Source of the DNA: Impatiens glandulifera
Lineage: Eukaryota > Streptophyta > Magnoliopsida > Ericales > Balsaminaceae
Reading direction: 5' to 3'
Assembly: GCF_907164915.1 (NCBI RefSeq)
Contig: NC_061862.1
Location: forward strand, 37,953,758 to 38,017,757
Length of the DNA stretch: 64,000 bases
In this document: one piece after another, positions 33,218-44,892 of the stretch
Numbering within the stretch: position 1 is the stretch's first letter
Layout of the letters: the number at the start of each line of letters is the position of its first letter
Notes under the pieces: model-generated
Seen by the model: the letters and a program-made list of their open reading frames with translations, nothing else
Database searches by the model: none
Told to the model about the DNA's origin: nothing
Translations under genes and position numbers: made by a program

Positions 33218-35780
33218 TCATAAGTTAAACACAAGATAAACCGAAGTAGACATAAAGCAGGTAGATAAAATTTTAATCCCTATTCTTGTTGTCCCGATAT
33301 AGTCCGACATTAGGCCTTTTCTTGGATTGCACGGATCGTAGCCCGGCCTGGAAGAGGATGCTCGATTTCCTAACCAACCGGTTGTCGGTGCACGCCGTGT
33401 TGAAGGAGGTGTTCGATAGGCCGAAGAACTTTGAGGTAGGGAACTTGGAGGAACTGCACGAAGAGGCATTGCAGCGATCGGAACAACTCGCGTTCGTTTC
33501 TACAGCGGTGCGACATTATCCACATCTTCATCTGAATCTGAAGTCTCCAAGTTGACCGGTGATACACCAATTGGATCCGCACAGTCATCTAATAGTTGTT
33601 GAGCTGCCTTTTTCGCTGCTGCCTTTCTCTTTCTCGTTTCACCACGTTTTTTATGGATAGTCGGAGTTGGCGTTTGTTCCGTTACGTCCGTATTGGCATG
33701 TTCCTCTTCATTTACTTGTCGGGCCATTGCCGCATCCGATTGTTCCATTTCCTTCAAAATTCTTAGTCTTTCATTCTCTTCTTTCTGGATCCTTAAGGCT
33801 GCTATTTCATTTTCCTTGATTCTTGCTTCATCGACTGCAATCTTAGCCGCGATGAGTTCTTCAAGTTGTGCCGAAACCGCTTTTAAAGAGAAGTCGGTTT
33901 GAGCATTTCCTTCTTCAATGGTTTCAATCCGTTGATTCGCAGAGTCAATCATCCGGTGCGATGATTCTGTCTGTTCTTCCATCTTAGCCTGCCATGGTGC
34001 AATGGTTTCTTAGAAGAATTCGTTGAAGCATGTCTTGATCATTTTAGTAACGGAAGACTCTGCCGGAGGATCATTGCGGGGAGGATCATTCTGACCGGAC
34101 ACCAGATCGTCCGTCTCAATATTAATGTGTTGGTGTTCGGGGGACTTACTTGAAGAAGTCCTAGCCAGGGATGTTGGTGGAGGAGAGGTACTTGCTTCTT
34201 TCCTTGAAGGTTGACCGTTGTCAGGATCTGACCTTTGCGTTCTATCCTCATTATTAGGATCTGACCGAGAGGAGTGAGGAACTTCATCTTCCTGACCGGT
34301 CTCTGATTCTAGCCGGGTCATTGTTTCTTCCATTTCCTGAGCTGATTTCTGTAGTGCCTCTAGAACCATCTGATCAATGAGAGTCCTTTCTTGTGGTTGT
34401 TGTTGTATGCGGATAATGGACTGGGTGAACTCAATTAACCGGGCGTGAGTTTCCACGAGCGGTGCTCTCTTAAGAGCAACCGCGACTTTCCTTGTCTTTG
34501 CCAGCTCAAAAACCGAATTCTCAAGTTTCACCAGCGTTTCCCACTTCAGATGAGCAGAACAAGTTGGGATCATATCGGCAAATCCGATTTCCGCTCTCAT
34601 AGATGCCCATTCATAAAAAATGTTGCTTCGTTCGAGCGCCTTCATTGTAAGATTATTTATGACTTTGGGAATAAAAGCATCCCCCATATCCTTCAGTGCG
34701 TCTTCTGCTGTTTTTGGTTGTTCAGTCGGACCGGTTTCGGCTTCAGCATTCACCGCTGGTAGTTCTTTCTCGTCATCCTCGTATTCAACTAGCTTCTTCT
34801 TCCCTTTGTTGCTTGCCATGTCAGTATTGTTTGACCGATCTTCATCGGTTTCATGATCAGGGGATGTAAAGGTATTGATCGGATGGTCAGAGTTATCCTT
34901 GGAACGGCTAGAGATGCTAGTCGTGGACATAGTCGGGTTTGAGACATTGGCTTGAACATTCATCGAGCCAGATCCCCGAGTAGCCGATCTTGTTCTTTCG
35001 CTTCCGGTTTCCTCTACTACCGGAGCTTTCTTCTTCTTGGGTTGAGTCTACTTTGCCGGAGCCTTCGGCTTCCTAACTGCCGAGACCTTTGTCTTGCTGG
35101 ATTTTGTGAAGTGGACGGATTTGATTATCTTGCTGCCTTGGAGAAGGATCCCTGGGCCGGTTTGAATGTTGAGATGGAGGAGTAGTTTGCCTAGGGGAAT
35201 GGCATATGCCCGAGACCGGGTAGAGTTGGGATCCACCATCTCGCATAGGTTGGAAAAGATCACCTCGACCCAGTTGATCTTTTCTCCCTTGACAATCGCA
35301 GCCATTGTTTCAATCTTGAGATTGGTGAGGCTATCAAAGTTGTCTCCCCTTCCCTGAATGGACTTTGAAATGATTTCGCACAGCGGCCTATACTCCGGTT
35401 TTAGGTCTCCTTTCTTGCCGGAAATCACTATCGGTGCAAGATATGTCATGACAAACCGCCAGAATTTCATCTGTATCTCCACCTTCGGTGAAATCACTAC
35501 CCTCTGTTGGTAACTGAAAAACTTCAGCAAGTAAGTCCTTTGTAACTTCAAAGGTTTGTCCTCCGGCCGCTGTAGAGATAGTTTCATCATTCAAAGTGGC
35601 GTTTGCGAAGAACTCTGTCACCACATCTTGGTAGAGAACGAACGGTCCGTTCAGGAAGTGTTCCATACCCAAAACAGTGATTAGCCCTAAGACGTATCGA
35701 GCTTCCTCCGATCAGTTGTTTCGAATTTCTTCGAAATCAACTTGGATAATGTGAACGAAAAGAGCAGAGTCACGACCCAT
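33218..35780 (-). pseudogene. Cassette C: longest member of the triplicated gene inside the copia element
   Basis: It starts at ATG 35780 (MGRDSALFVHIIQVDFEEI) and shares with cassettes A and B a globular domain: VVTEFFANATLNDETI, LLAEVFQLPTEGSDF, LKPEYRPLCEIISKSIQG, KINWVEVIFSNLCEMVD, GPGILLQGSKI. One frameshift lies near 35450. After the domain the same frame runs on through an acidic, Ser/Pro-rich linker (34010-34963) and a coiled-coil segment (about 33700-33982) with basic RKRKAAAKKAAQQ, to 33218, broken only by stops at 35048-35050, 34010-34012 and 33500-33502. The stop at 33500 reads as CAG to TAG. The domain resembles the 'putative plant transposon protein' domain common in plant genomes. 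Function is unknown; position equals that of the env-like ORF of Sireviruses, but no membrane segment is seen. Confidence 0.7.
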
Positions 35781-35881
35781 TTTGGAATTTGGAAGTTGAT
35801 CGAAAACCTGAATATTTTTTAGAGTGATTGCAAGAGAGAGAAAGCAGAAATCGTGAAATGAAATTTCGATGTGTGATCATG

Positions 35882-35890
35882 TATTTATAG
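35882..35890 (-). promoter_or_regulatory. TATA-like box of cassette C
   Basis: On the minus strand CTATAAATAC lies about 105 bases upstream of the ATG at 35780, in a spacer with no coding sequence. Assigned by sequence and spacing only. Confidence 0.45.
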
Positions 35891-36159
35891 TCCGCTTGGG
35901 GGCGCGTCTTAGAATGTGAACCGGCGCATTGAAAAATGTGAGCTTTCACATCGATAAAAAGGCGCCAAAGTTTCCCTCCAAAATTATTGGCGGTAATTTT
36001 GAGCGGTAAGATTTAAAAGATAGGTTTAAAGTTTGACCGGCAAAGACTCAAAGAAGAAGAAGTACATTAATATAATAATATTAAAACTGATGATATGATA
36101 AAGTGAAAACCGATGACAGATCGGTTGGAACAACATGAGCGGTTTTATAAATGAACCGT

Positions 36160-36884
36160 TTAGGAAAGAATATGAGGAAAGAACCTAAGAACCATCCTAG
36201 CCATTTTCTCTTCCACCGATTCTTTGGTGAGAACATTTGTTGGGTTCACCGGTGATCCCGGTCCGAGTTTAGGGGCGGTTGATCGCATGATCCGACTCAG
36301 CTGAGGAGCGTAGCCGAGCTTCTTCTTGGTTTCAACCATTGTTTTCAGGTTTTTAAAGATGACCGAGGCCCAGTTAATAGGAGTATTGCTTACGATGTAA
36401 GTCATCATATCAAAAGTCTTTTTGGAGTAGTTTTGATTCGGAACTTGACATAGAATGGATCGGGTGACAATGTCATGGAGTATTTGGATGTGGGGGCAAG
36501 ATAGGCTTTGAGGCCGTTGTTCTGAACCAGGTTACGATCCATGGAAAATAGTTCAGCATAGTCATCAAGAGTCTCGTTCACCCGAGGAGGAAAGTCCGAA
36601 AATCCCTCAGTCGGCATGTTGAACATCTCAGCGATTGTTTCTTCTGAGATCTGAATGATAATGTTATCGTTTATGATGGAAACGATAAGATCTTCGAGCA
36701 TGGAAGCATTGGCGAAAAACTCCAACACTTCAGGAAGTATAATGGGTTTGGATTCTTCCATGAATCCACGGAGGTCGGTGTCAACAAGTGAATCGAAGAG
36801 AATTTCCTTTGTTTCAATGTCATCAGATGAGAGCACTAAATCAAAGTTAACACATAGATAGTTTCTAAGTGTAGGATGAGACAT
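36160..36884 (-). pseudogene. Cassette B: second member of the triplicated gene
   Basis: ATG at 36884 opens MSHPTLRNYLCVNFDLVLSS. Parallels to A and C are PIILPEVLEFFANASML, EETIAEMFNMPTEGFSDFPP, DMMTYIVSNTPINWASVIFK (next frame), NLKTMVETKKKLGYAPQL and GPGSPVNPTNVL. One frameshift near 36410-36480 separates the two frames. It ends shortly after the shared domain (stop at 36160-36162) without the long linker and coiled coil of cassette C. About 380 bases of non-coding spacer separate it from the start of cassette C. Confidence 0.75.
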
Positions 36885-36971
36885 TTTTCAGAAAAGTTTT
36901 TAGAGAGGTGGAAGTTGTAATTTTGCAAGATGGAAAGATGTGTTGTGGTGTTTGAAAATTAGTGAGAAGCC

Positions 36972-36982
36972 TCTTAAATAGG
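36972..36982 (-). promoter_or_regulatory. TATA-like box of cassette B
   Basis: On the minus strand CCTATTTAAGAGG lies about 90 bases upstream of the ATG at 36884. Assigned by sequence and spacing only. Confidence 0.35.
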
Positions 36983-37371
36983 ATGTAAAGAAAGGATAAC
37001 GCAAGGACATTAAATTCGGGATATTGTCATTTATGATATGTCTTGTTAATGCTTTTAAGGTATGAGGAATCTTTATGTTTTCAAAACAATTTTCTTGGAA
37101 AGTGGTGATTTTGTTTTGTCCGAGGTAAAGAATCTGGTTGGAAACTAACTGAATTTAATGTTTTGTGGTTTCCATACGATCAGAGTGTAATATGCCAAAA
37201 GTGGATACAATAAAGATAGGAGATATATTAAATCGATGTGAAGTAATACCACCAGAGGTCAACAGAGACACAAAAGATAGACATATTTAAAATGTACAAC
37301 TGGTGCATGCAACAAAACGACCGGTTGTCCGAAAGGATAGGTCCTTAGCGGCTGGAGGAAGAGCCACCTCT

Positions 37372-38094
37372 CTACTTCTTCTTCCAAGCTTTCTCAAAGC
37401 GGTCGAAGAATGAGTCGGCCGAGTCTCCATTCATGATTTGAAGTGGGCTTAATCCTACGCCCGGACAGAGAGGAACATCGAGATCAAAGAGAAGAGTGCT
37501 AATTTGGGGAATGAAGCCGGTGTGACAAGTGAAAATCATCCAGATTAGGTTGTCAAAAAGCAACCTTGACCAGTTGACCGGAACTTCATTGGTGATGGCG
37601 GTCATGATATCAAAAGACTTGGTGCAAAAGACATTGGTAACATCCTTTCTAAGGATAGATTTACCGACGATATCGTTGAGCAGCTGATATTCAGCCTTCA
37701 ACGAGGATCTTGCCCCGTGATCATCAACAGGAAGAGGGAATCGAGAAAAATGCTGGAACATTTCAGTCTTCTTTTCAGCCGATGGAGTTAGATCGGTGAG
37801 ACCTTCTCTTGGAAGGTCATAACACCGAGCGAAATCTTTCTCGGTGAACTCGAAAACGGTGTCTCTTACTTTGGACTGGATGAGAGTGTCGAAAAAGGGA
37901 GTACCACGGAAAACTCTTGTGTTACGGAAGAATTCCATAACGGTATCGGGAAATATGATATGTCGGTCATCTAGAAAATTTCTTAGACCGGAGTTCTCAA
38001 TTGATTTGATCATTTTGTAGATCTCAAAATGGTTTGTTCCTAGGGCGGAATCAAACTCAATCTAAAGGACGTTTTGGAAAGAAATGTGAGCCAT
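37372..38094 (-). pseudogene. Cassette A: first member of the triplicated gene
   Basis: ATG at 38094 opens MAHISFQNVL, then a TAG (probably from CAG), then IEFDSALG. The remaining 213 codons are open: IIFPDTVMEFFRNTRVF, EKDFARCYDLPREGLTDLTP, LKAEYQLLNDIVGKSIL, FDIMTAITNEVPVNWSRLLF, CPGVGLSPLQIMN, ending in KAWKKK. It is 240 residues if the single stop is ignored, the best preserved copy. The domain order matches B and C throughout, while residue identity is low, so the copies are old relative to each other. The start at MIKSIENSG (38013) is possible but leaves out sequence shared with B and C. Confidence 0.75.
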
Positions 38095-38161
38095 TTTGTT
38101 CGAGTATGATGAAAGATTTCAGAGAGGTGTTGAGTATGTTAGATGTGTGATTATGTGTCTA

Positions 38162-38173
38162 ACTTATATAATA
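38162..38173 (-). promoter_or_regulatory. TATA-like box of cassette A
   Basis: On the minus strand CTATTATATAAGTT lies about 70 bases upstream of the ATG at 38094. Assigned by sequence and spacing only. Confidence 0.45.
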
Positions 38174-38638
38174 GGCAGTTGATGGTGTCAACTAGTGGGT
38201 AATGCACGTTGTATCCTTTTAACCGTTGGATAAAATATCTTTCCAAGATATGGGGTGGTTGCTACCCTATGAATGTAAGTCATAGGCCTAGACGGTGAGA
38301 GATATCATATCTTCACGTCTTTTAAGGCATGACTGCTTTCTTTTGAAAAAGGAATCTTTTTAGAAGAGATACGTCCAATCACAATCAGTTATTCAAAATT
38401 TTGTTGTAAATCCAAATATTCCAAAGTAGAGTATATCCAAACCGATTGGTTTTCAGTTATTAGTTCCGATATAGTTATTTGGTAAGGTACTAAATAACTA
38501 GTCGGTTTACCGCAACTGATAAGGAATGCGGTTTTTTCAATAAGTACATTGGTAATTTAATTATCCGACATTTTGAGATGAAATGATGGTTTTGTCTGTC
38601 CGAGCCGATATTTCTTTTTAGAGAAGTAAAATTTCGGT

Positions 38639-41600
38639 TTAAGAAATAAGTTGATTTATATCGGCAAGACCGAGAATATTTCTGAAGAAGGAAAACTTAG
38701 CTTCCTGCAGAGGCTTTGTGAATATGTCGGCTACTTGTTGATCGGTTGATACATATTCCAACCGGATGTGCTTTTATTGAACATGTTCCCGGATGAAGTG
38801 GTGCCTTATGTCGATATGCTTAGTTCTTGAGTGTAGAACCGGATTATATGTGATGGCTATGACACTTGTATTGTCACAGAATATTGGAGATTCTTCGGCG
38901 GTGACACCGAAATCTCTTAGCTGCTGTTGAATCCGTAGAAATTGAGCACAACAACTTTCGGCTGCTAGGTATTCAGCTTTTACGGTTGACGTAGCGACCG
39001 ATGTTTGCTTCTTGCTATACCATGAAACGAGCCGATCTCCTAAGAATTGGCATGTTCCACTGGTACTTTTTTTATCAACTTTACATCCTGCATAGTCTGC
39101 ATCAGAGTAGCTGGTTAGATTAAAACTTGAGTCCTTTGGGTACCACAATCCGACTTCAGGTGTTCACTTTAGGTATTTTAGGATTCATTTGGCGGCTGTG
39201 TAATGCGATTGTTTTGGATTGGCCTAGAATCTTCCACACACTCCGACCGCAAATAATATGTCCGTTCGACTCGCTGTTAGGTAGAGAAGTGAACCGATGA
39301 TTCCACGATAGGCTGTCAGGTCTACTCTCTGACCGTCATCATCTTTATCCAGCTTGATTGATGAACTCATTGGAGTGGAGGCAGAAGAACATGTCTCCAT
39401 CCCAAATTTCTTAAGTAGCTCCTTTGTGTATTTAGACTGGTTAATGAATGTTCCTCCTTCGAGTTGTCGAACCTAAAGACCTAGGAAGAAGCTTAATTCT
39501 CCCATCATACTCATTTCAAACTTGTTAGTCATTAGTGTTGAGAATTTTTCACATAACTTAGGGTCAGTCGAACCGAAGATAATGTCATCCACATATATTT
39601 GAATAAGTAAAATATGTTCTTTTTTCTCGAATTTGAATAGAGTTTTATCTACTGAACCTATAACGAAATTATGCCCGATCAGGAAGTCTTTTAAAGTGTC
39701 ATACCAGGCTCTAGGAGCTTGTTTTAAACCGTAAAGAGCTTTGTTTAATCTATACACATGACCGGTCAGGTCAGCATTTTTAAAAACGGGTGGTTGTTCA
39801 ACATATACTTCTTCTCGTAATTCACCATTTAAGAATGCACTTTTAACGTCCATTTGAAAAACCTTAAAAAATTTTAAAGCGGCAAACGCTAGAAAAATTC
39901 TAATGGCTTCAATTCTAGCTACAGGAGCAAATGATTCTTCAAAATCAATACCTTTTTCCTATTTGTATCCTTGTGCCACTAATCTAGCTTTGTTCCTCGT
40001 AACCAAAACGTCTTCATTGAGTTTATTTCTGAATACCCATCTTGTTCCGATAACCGGTTGATCTTTCGGTCTAGGAACTAAGTACCAGACTTTATTACTC
40101 TCAAACTGGTTTAACTCTTCTTGCATTGCTAAAATCCAATTCGGATCCACCAATGCTTCATCCACCTTTTTCGGCTCAATTTGGGATATGAAAGCGGAGT
40201 TTTCATATTGTTCCAGTATTTGTTGCCTAGTTCGGATGGGTAGTGAAGGGCTACCTATAACAAGCTCAAGAGGATGATTTTTGTTCCTTTTGAAATTTTG
40301 TTGTTTCGGGATGTCTATCAAATGACCGGTTACTTGATCAAGGCTAGACGTATGAGTATGCTGAGCAATAATGTCAGACCGACCGATTTCCTCAGTTGAC
40401 ACTGAGGTGTCAGCTTCCTGCTGTTTGGCAGTTTGATCCGGCTGGGTTTCAAAAATACCCGTTTGGTCCTGGACAAACCGTCTAAAGACTGGAATTTCAT
40501 CTTCACTGTCAGAATGAATATTTTGGTTTTCCAATATGTTGTGTAGATCAAAGGATGATGCGGTGTTACTTTCAACCGATTCATCAAATACAACATGAAG
40601 AGATTCTTCTAAAGTTAAAGTTCTGTTATTATAAAATCTATATGCCTTACTAACTACAGAATATCCTAGCATTATCTCAACATCAGCTTTTACATCAAAA
40701 GCAATTAAATAGTTTTTCCCATTCATATTAATGTAGCATTTACAACCGAAAATTCTAAAATACCGAATGTTAGGGATTCTATCAAAATAAACTTTGTATG
40801 GTGTTTTATTGCGGTGCTTATTAATCATAGACCAGTTTTGTGTATTACATGCAGTATTGATAGCTTCGGCCCAGAATTTTTGAGCAACATCTGAATCGGC
40901 TATCATAGACCTCGCGGCTTCCTTGAGAGTTTGGTTTCTTCTCTCAGCCAGGTCGTTCTGTTGAGGAGTTCTAGCACTGGACAACCCGTGTCTAATGTCG
41001 GATTCCTCAAGAAATGCATTCAATGTACTATTTGTAAATTCGGCTCCTCTATCACTTCTAATGGTATTTATACGTGTTGATTTCTCATTTTGTAGGCGTT
41101 TAAGCAATGTAATTAAATTTGATACAGTATCACCTTTGGAGGCCAGAAATATGACCCATGTAAATCTAGAGTAATCATCAATAACAACTAAAGTGTGATG
41201 CATACCACCTAGGCTGGTGACCCTAATTGGTCCAAATAAGTCCATGTGAAGAAGTTCTAGACATCGGTTAGATTGAATGTTTGTCTTGCTCTTAAAGGAT
41301 GACTTAGTCTATTTATCCATTTGACAGGCTGAACATATTTTCTCTTTATTGAATTTTATGTCAGGAATTCCTTCAACTAACTTTTTAGTGCAGATGTAAT
41401 TTATAGTTTTGAAATTTAGATGGTTTAATCTTTTATGCAATAGCCAGTTTTGATCATTTCTAGCTACCATACACACGGGATATTCAATTTCATTTTTCCA
41501 ATCTACCTTGTAGATATTTCCTAGCCTATTTCCGGTTAGTAGAGTATTACCCTGAGAATCTTTAACTAAGCATGCATGTTTATGAAATTCTACAGTATAT

Positions 41601-41824
41601 CCGGCGTCACACATTTGACTGATACTTAACAGATTAAAGTGTAGGTTTTCAACAAGAAGTACATTATTAATTGTCAAATTACCATGGACAATCTTACCCT
41701 TGCCCACAGTTCTACATCTTGAGTTGTCACCGAAAACTATCATTGAACCGCTTCTATTTTGATATCGGTCAGAAGGTTGATATTTCCAGTCATATGTCTG
41801 GAGCAACCGCTGTCCAGATATCAC
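38639..41824 (-). pseudogene. copia pol (protease, integrase, reverse transcriptase, RNase H) in one frame with nonsense changes
   Basis: From 41824 down the frame is continuous. Pre-integrase zinc part: LLHKRLNHLNFKTINYI with C-x2-C at KICSACQMDK. Integrase core: HMDLFGPIRVTSLGG, TIRSDRGAEFTN, SSARTPQQNDLAERRN. Reverse transcriptase: [49 protein letters not shown], catalytic [10 protein letters not shown]. RNase H: YSDADYAGCKVDKKSTSGT, AEYLAAESCCAQFL, HSRTKHIDIRHHFIREH, VADIFTKPLQEAKFS. Stops stand where related elements have Gln, Arg or Gly (DK*TK at 41306, YK*EK at 39956, GL*VR at 39470, RF*AN, AK*IL, LK*TP). The protease motif YLDSGCSRHMTG lies just upstream (about 41779-41815) in another frame, preceded by a TGA in place of Trp. 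Confidence 0.93.
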
Positions 41825-42205
41825 TCAGAGTTTCCTAGCCGCTTCTTCATAACCTGTAAAATATACATATTTACAACTATTTGGTACCCACATTTACTTG
41901 GGTCCGTGATTGATTAGTCCATTGGGTATCCATACTTTGATTATTCGCATAATTTTCCTGGATATGGTTTTGATGGTTTTATACACACTCGGTTTGGTAT
42001 GTTTCTGTCTGCTTATTGTTACACTGGTGTTGAGGTGATATTTGATCGGTGTAGTGTGGGTTCCTATCATAGGGTTGAGTAGTTTTCTTCTTAGAGAGAG
42101 ACCATTTGGTTGTATCGGTTGGGCCTACATAGGTTAACTCCTTAGCTAGTTTTGAGTCATGAGATTACTCAGTATAGGTTGAAGAGCTCTTGACAAATCT
42201 TATGA
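41779..42205 (-). pseudogene. copia protease start and upstream linker
   Basis: The minus strand reads YLDSGCSRHMTG, the aspartic protease active site with intact D-S-G, about 41779-41815. Farther upstream KVWIPNGLINHGPK (about 41900-41960) matches the KVWISKGLISHGPK linker of the element at 10340-14760. A frameshift near 41755 joins it to the pol frame. Confidence 0.75.
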
Positions 42206-43661
42206 ATGGAAGCTTGTCTTTAGTAAGATTCAATCCTTTGGAAGATTTGTGTTGGGTAGGTGTGTTAATATAATAACCGATACCAAATTTACACTTATAG
42301 GGTCTTCTATAGCTTGCCAGTTTACTAACTGCTTCACTAGATCTTTTCCATGCTGCCATCAGATACTTTGTTCGCTCATCTTCTTCTTCAGTCAACTCTT
42401 GAACTGACTCCTCGAGTTGTTCATTCTCAGAGGATAGTTCAGGTGTTGACTCGATTTCGATGATCTCATCGGATTGAACATTATCGGTTTCAAGGTTGGG
42501 CCAGGTTGGTACTATAGGATCGGTTCTAAAGTTAAGCCAGGTTGGTACTATGGTTGATAAGTGTTTATACTCTACTACCATATCATTTAATGCAGTAACT
42601 AAGTCTTCTCTAGTAAATTCTTCACAGGAAAAATCAAATATCTGTTCTTCATTTGCCATGAGGCAAGAGATTTCATCATCACTATCACTATGAGCCCATA
42701 GACTTTCTCCATCATCAGCTATCATTGCTTTCTAAACTTCTTTTCCTTCACCGGTTTGTGAATAATTTATTTGATTCTAATCATCCGGTTTCCGGTCATC
42801 CCTTCGTGGCTTTCTGCATTCCCACCTGTAATGTCATAAACCATCACAATTATAACACCTAACGTTAGATTTATCACCGTAGTTATAGTTGTAGTTGTTT
42901 GTCGGTTGGCTTTTCTTCATGAATTTGTCGAACTTCTTTGCGAGCATTGTCATTGCATCCTTAGAGAACTGTTCTGCGGATTTGATCGGTACGATAGTTG
43001 CTGGTACTATGGATGTAACTAGTGCCTTAGTAGTGGTTGATGATGATGCTTCATTTTCAATTATGGATCTCATTTCGAACTCATATGCCTTCAGATCTTC
43101 AAATACGTCATGTAGCTTCATTTTGTCTAGACAGTTCGATTCTCTCATCACCATTGTCTTTATGTCCCATGCACTAGGAAGAGATCTTAGAGCTTTGATG
43201 ATTGTTTCCTTGTTATCATATTTCTTTCCAAGAACAGACAACTCATTTACCACATTTGTGAAACGATCAATAAACTCCTTCATGGTTTCACTTGGCCTCA
43301 TCTTGATGTTTTCAAACTTCTGGGTAGCCACCATTATCTTGTTTTCCTTGGTTCTTTCATTTCCCTCATGAATTTGAATCACTGTTTCCCATGCTTCCTT
43401 TGCAGTTTTGCATTCTCTGACTTTACTGAAAGTATTTCTGTCCAGAGATTTGAAGATGTGACTTCTATAGTGATTATCCAGATTGTTTCTCCTTTTATCA
43501 TCAGTTGTCCATTCCTTTCTGTCTTTTTCAATCTTGATAGGTCCATCAGACAGAATGAATGTCATCTCATCATCCATAGTCACCAGATGCAGATGCATGC
43601 ATATTTTTCAGTTAGCGAAATCGTCTCCTTCTAGCATTGGATGTTTCTCGCCGAAAGTCAT
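42165..43661 (-). pseudogene. copia gag of the 13 kb element
   Basis: ATG at 43661 starts MTFGEKHPMLEGDDFAN, followed by a TGA (43608-43610) where Trp is expected (FANWK). An open stretch of 254 codons follows with LSDGPIKIEKDRKEWTTDDK, EGNERTKENKIMVATQKFEN and MRPSETMKEFIDRFTNVV. The zinc knuckle reads CYNCDGL*HYRWEC: C-x2-C-x4-H-x4-C spacing intact, with a TGA (42834-42836) inside. Beyond it the acidic tail DDGESLWAHSDSDDEIS runs to 42165. The plus-strand frame 42895-43371 is an antisense shadow. Confidence 0.88.
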
Positions 43662-43702
43662 GCTTGCTTGCTTCGTGTTGCTTGAGTATTGAAACTGAGT
43701 GC

Positions 43703-43714
43703 TCTAATACCACT
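43703..43714 (-). other. Primer-binding site of the 13 kb element
   Basis: The minus strand reads AGTGGTATTAGAGCACTC directly after the LTR end TTCTAACA, matching the initiator tRNA-Met site with one difference, identical to that of the LTR at 6432-7442. Confidence 0.88.
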
Positions 43715-44892
43715 TGTTAGAATCTAGATCGCCGATGGCGGACCGGGGTCCGGCTAAAGGAGAATCTTTGACAACACTCAACGGTTGGCGCTAATCCGGT
43801 TAAGAATTAATACCGGTTTCAATACTACACAAACTGTCACAAACCCTTGAACCGAGTTCAAGTGCGGAAGTGATTTGTTTCAGGTTGAAGCAACACACAG
43901 GATGAATATAGATGCGGTTTGGAGAATATCGGTTGAGAATTAATGAGGCGGGTAAAATAGTAGGAGTCGGTAAGAATATGGAACCGGAAGAAGGTAAAGC
44001 ACGAGACATATTTTATGGATGTTCGAAGATAAAACTCCTACGTCACTCATTCTTCTCAAACCACGAGAAGGATATTCACTAAGAAATACACCAACACAAT
44101 ACACGATCGAGTCTTATTGACTGCTCGATAATCACTCTTACAATTCTCATAGAAATTGTAACACAAACACACTCAAGCTTTGAATCTTAGAGAGATAAGC
44201 ACTTTGTAACTTGTTCTTGCTCTTTCTTAGCGCTTGTTCACTTGTTGTTCAAAGACTTGTTGTTTTTCAGCTTCCTCGGCTTCTCCTTTTATAGGTGAAA
44301 ATGTGTCAACGTTCACATTTCTTCAACGGATAACTTCAGAGGTTCATCATAGCATTAAATGCGGTTTAGGTTTCCAAGGCATGGAGCAGACCGACTTTGA
44401 TTTGTCTTTGCTTGATTATGGCAACTGTCGGTTGGACAGTTGCCTGCACCTGGGAGATTGCTCCTTTGACTTTTACCAAAATGGTAACTGTTTCTTCAGG
44501 CAATCTTCTACAGCCTGCAGTATATCATCAAACTTGTATAAATATGGCAATGTCACAGTCTGATCTTTTGATGTCATCTTCTGCGTATACCAAAAGTGTC
44601 TGTTTGCACCAATTTGTAAACTATTCTTTATTTAATATCATTGACTTCTTTCTTTAAATGGTCTTCTCGTTGTATTTGTTATTTGGATTTGGATTGAGTA
44701 CTTCATTCCAGCTTATCAGGTTAGCCGGGTTTTCAGTTTAACCGGATGGCTTCCGGTTTTAGATTTTGCTTCTTCTATCTGGCTTGATTCTTGACCGGTT
44801 GAGATTCCTGACCGGTTGAGATTCTTGACCATTCCTACACAATAAGTTTATTAAGTTAAGCTTTTTATTTAACCGGTCAATTTTATCTAACA
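43715..44892 (-). repeat. 5' LTR of the 13 kb element
   Basis: 1178 bases, starting TGTTAGATAAAATTGACCGG and ending GATTCTAACA on the minus strand. It is the complete version; the 3' LTR lacks about 95 bases. Confidence 0.93.

Larger units (their letters stand above)
31855..44892 (-). mobile_element. 13 kb Sirevirus-like copia element with extra gene cassettes
   Basis: It reads on the minus strand: 5' LTR 44892-43715, primer-binding site, gag, protease, integrase, reverse transcriptase and RNase H (to 38639), then about 5.7 kb with three related genes, a polypurine tract (32941-32955) and the 3' LTR (32940-31855). Long LTRs above 1 kb, the gag type, and extra coding sequence between pol and the 3' LTR are features of Sireviruses (SIRE1/Maximus lineage). 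Pol lies mostly in one frame, broken mainly by single-base nonsense changes, so it is fairly young but inactive. Confidence 0.93.

Noticed and set aside
33286..33555. 89-codon plus-strand frame with a protein-like composition
   Set aside because: It is antisense to the end of cassette C, whose own frame continues through this stretch to 33218; the plus-strand frame has no recognised domain.
34010..35780. Calling cassette C an envelope protein
   Set aside because: Position fits Sirevirus env-like ORFs, but no signal peptide, membrane segment or fusion feature is visible.
42895..43371. 158-codon plus-strand frame
   Set aside because: Antisense shadow of the copia gag.
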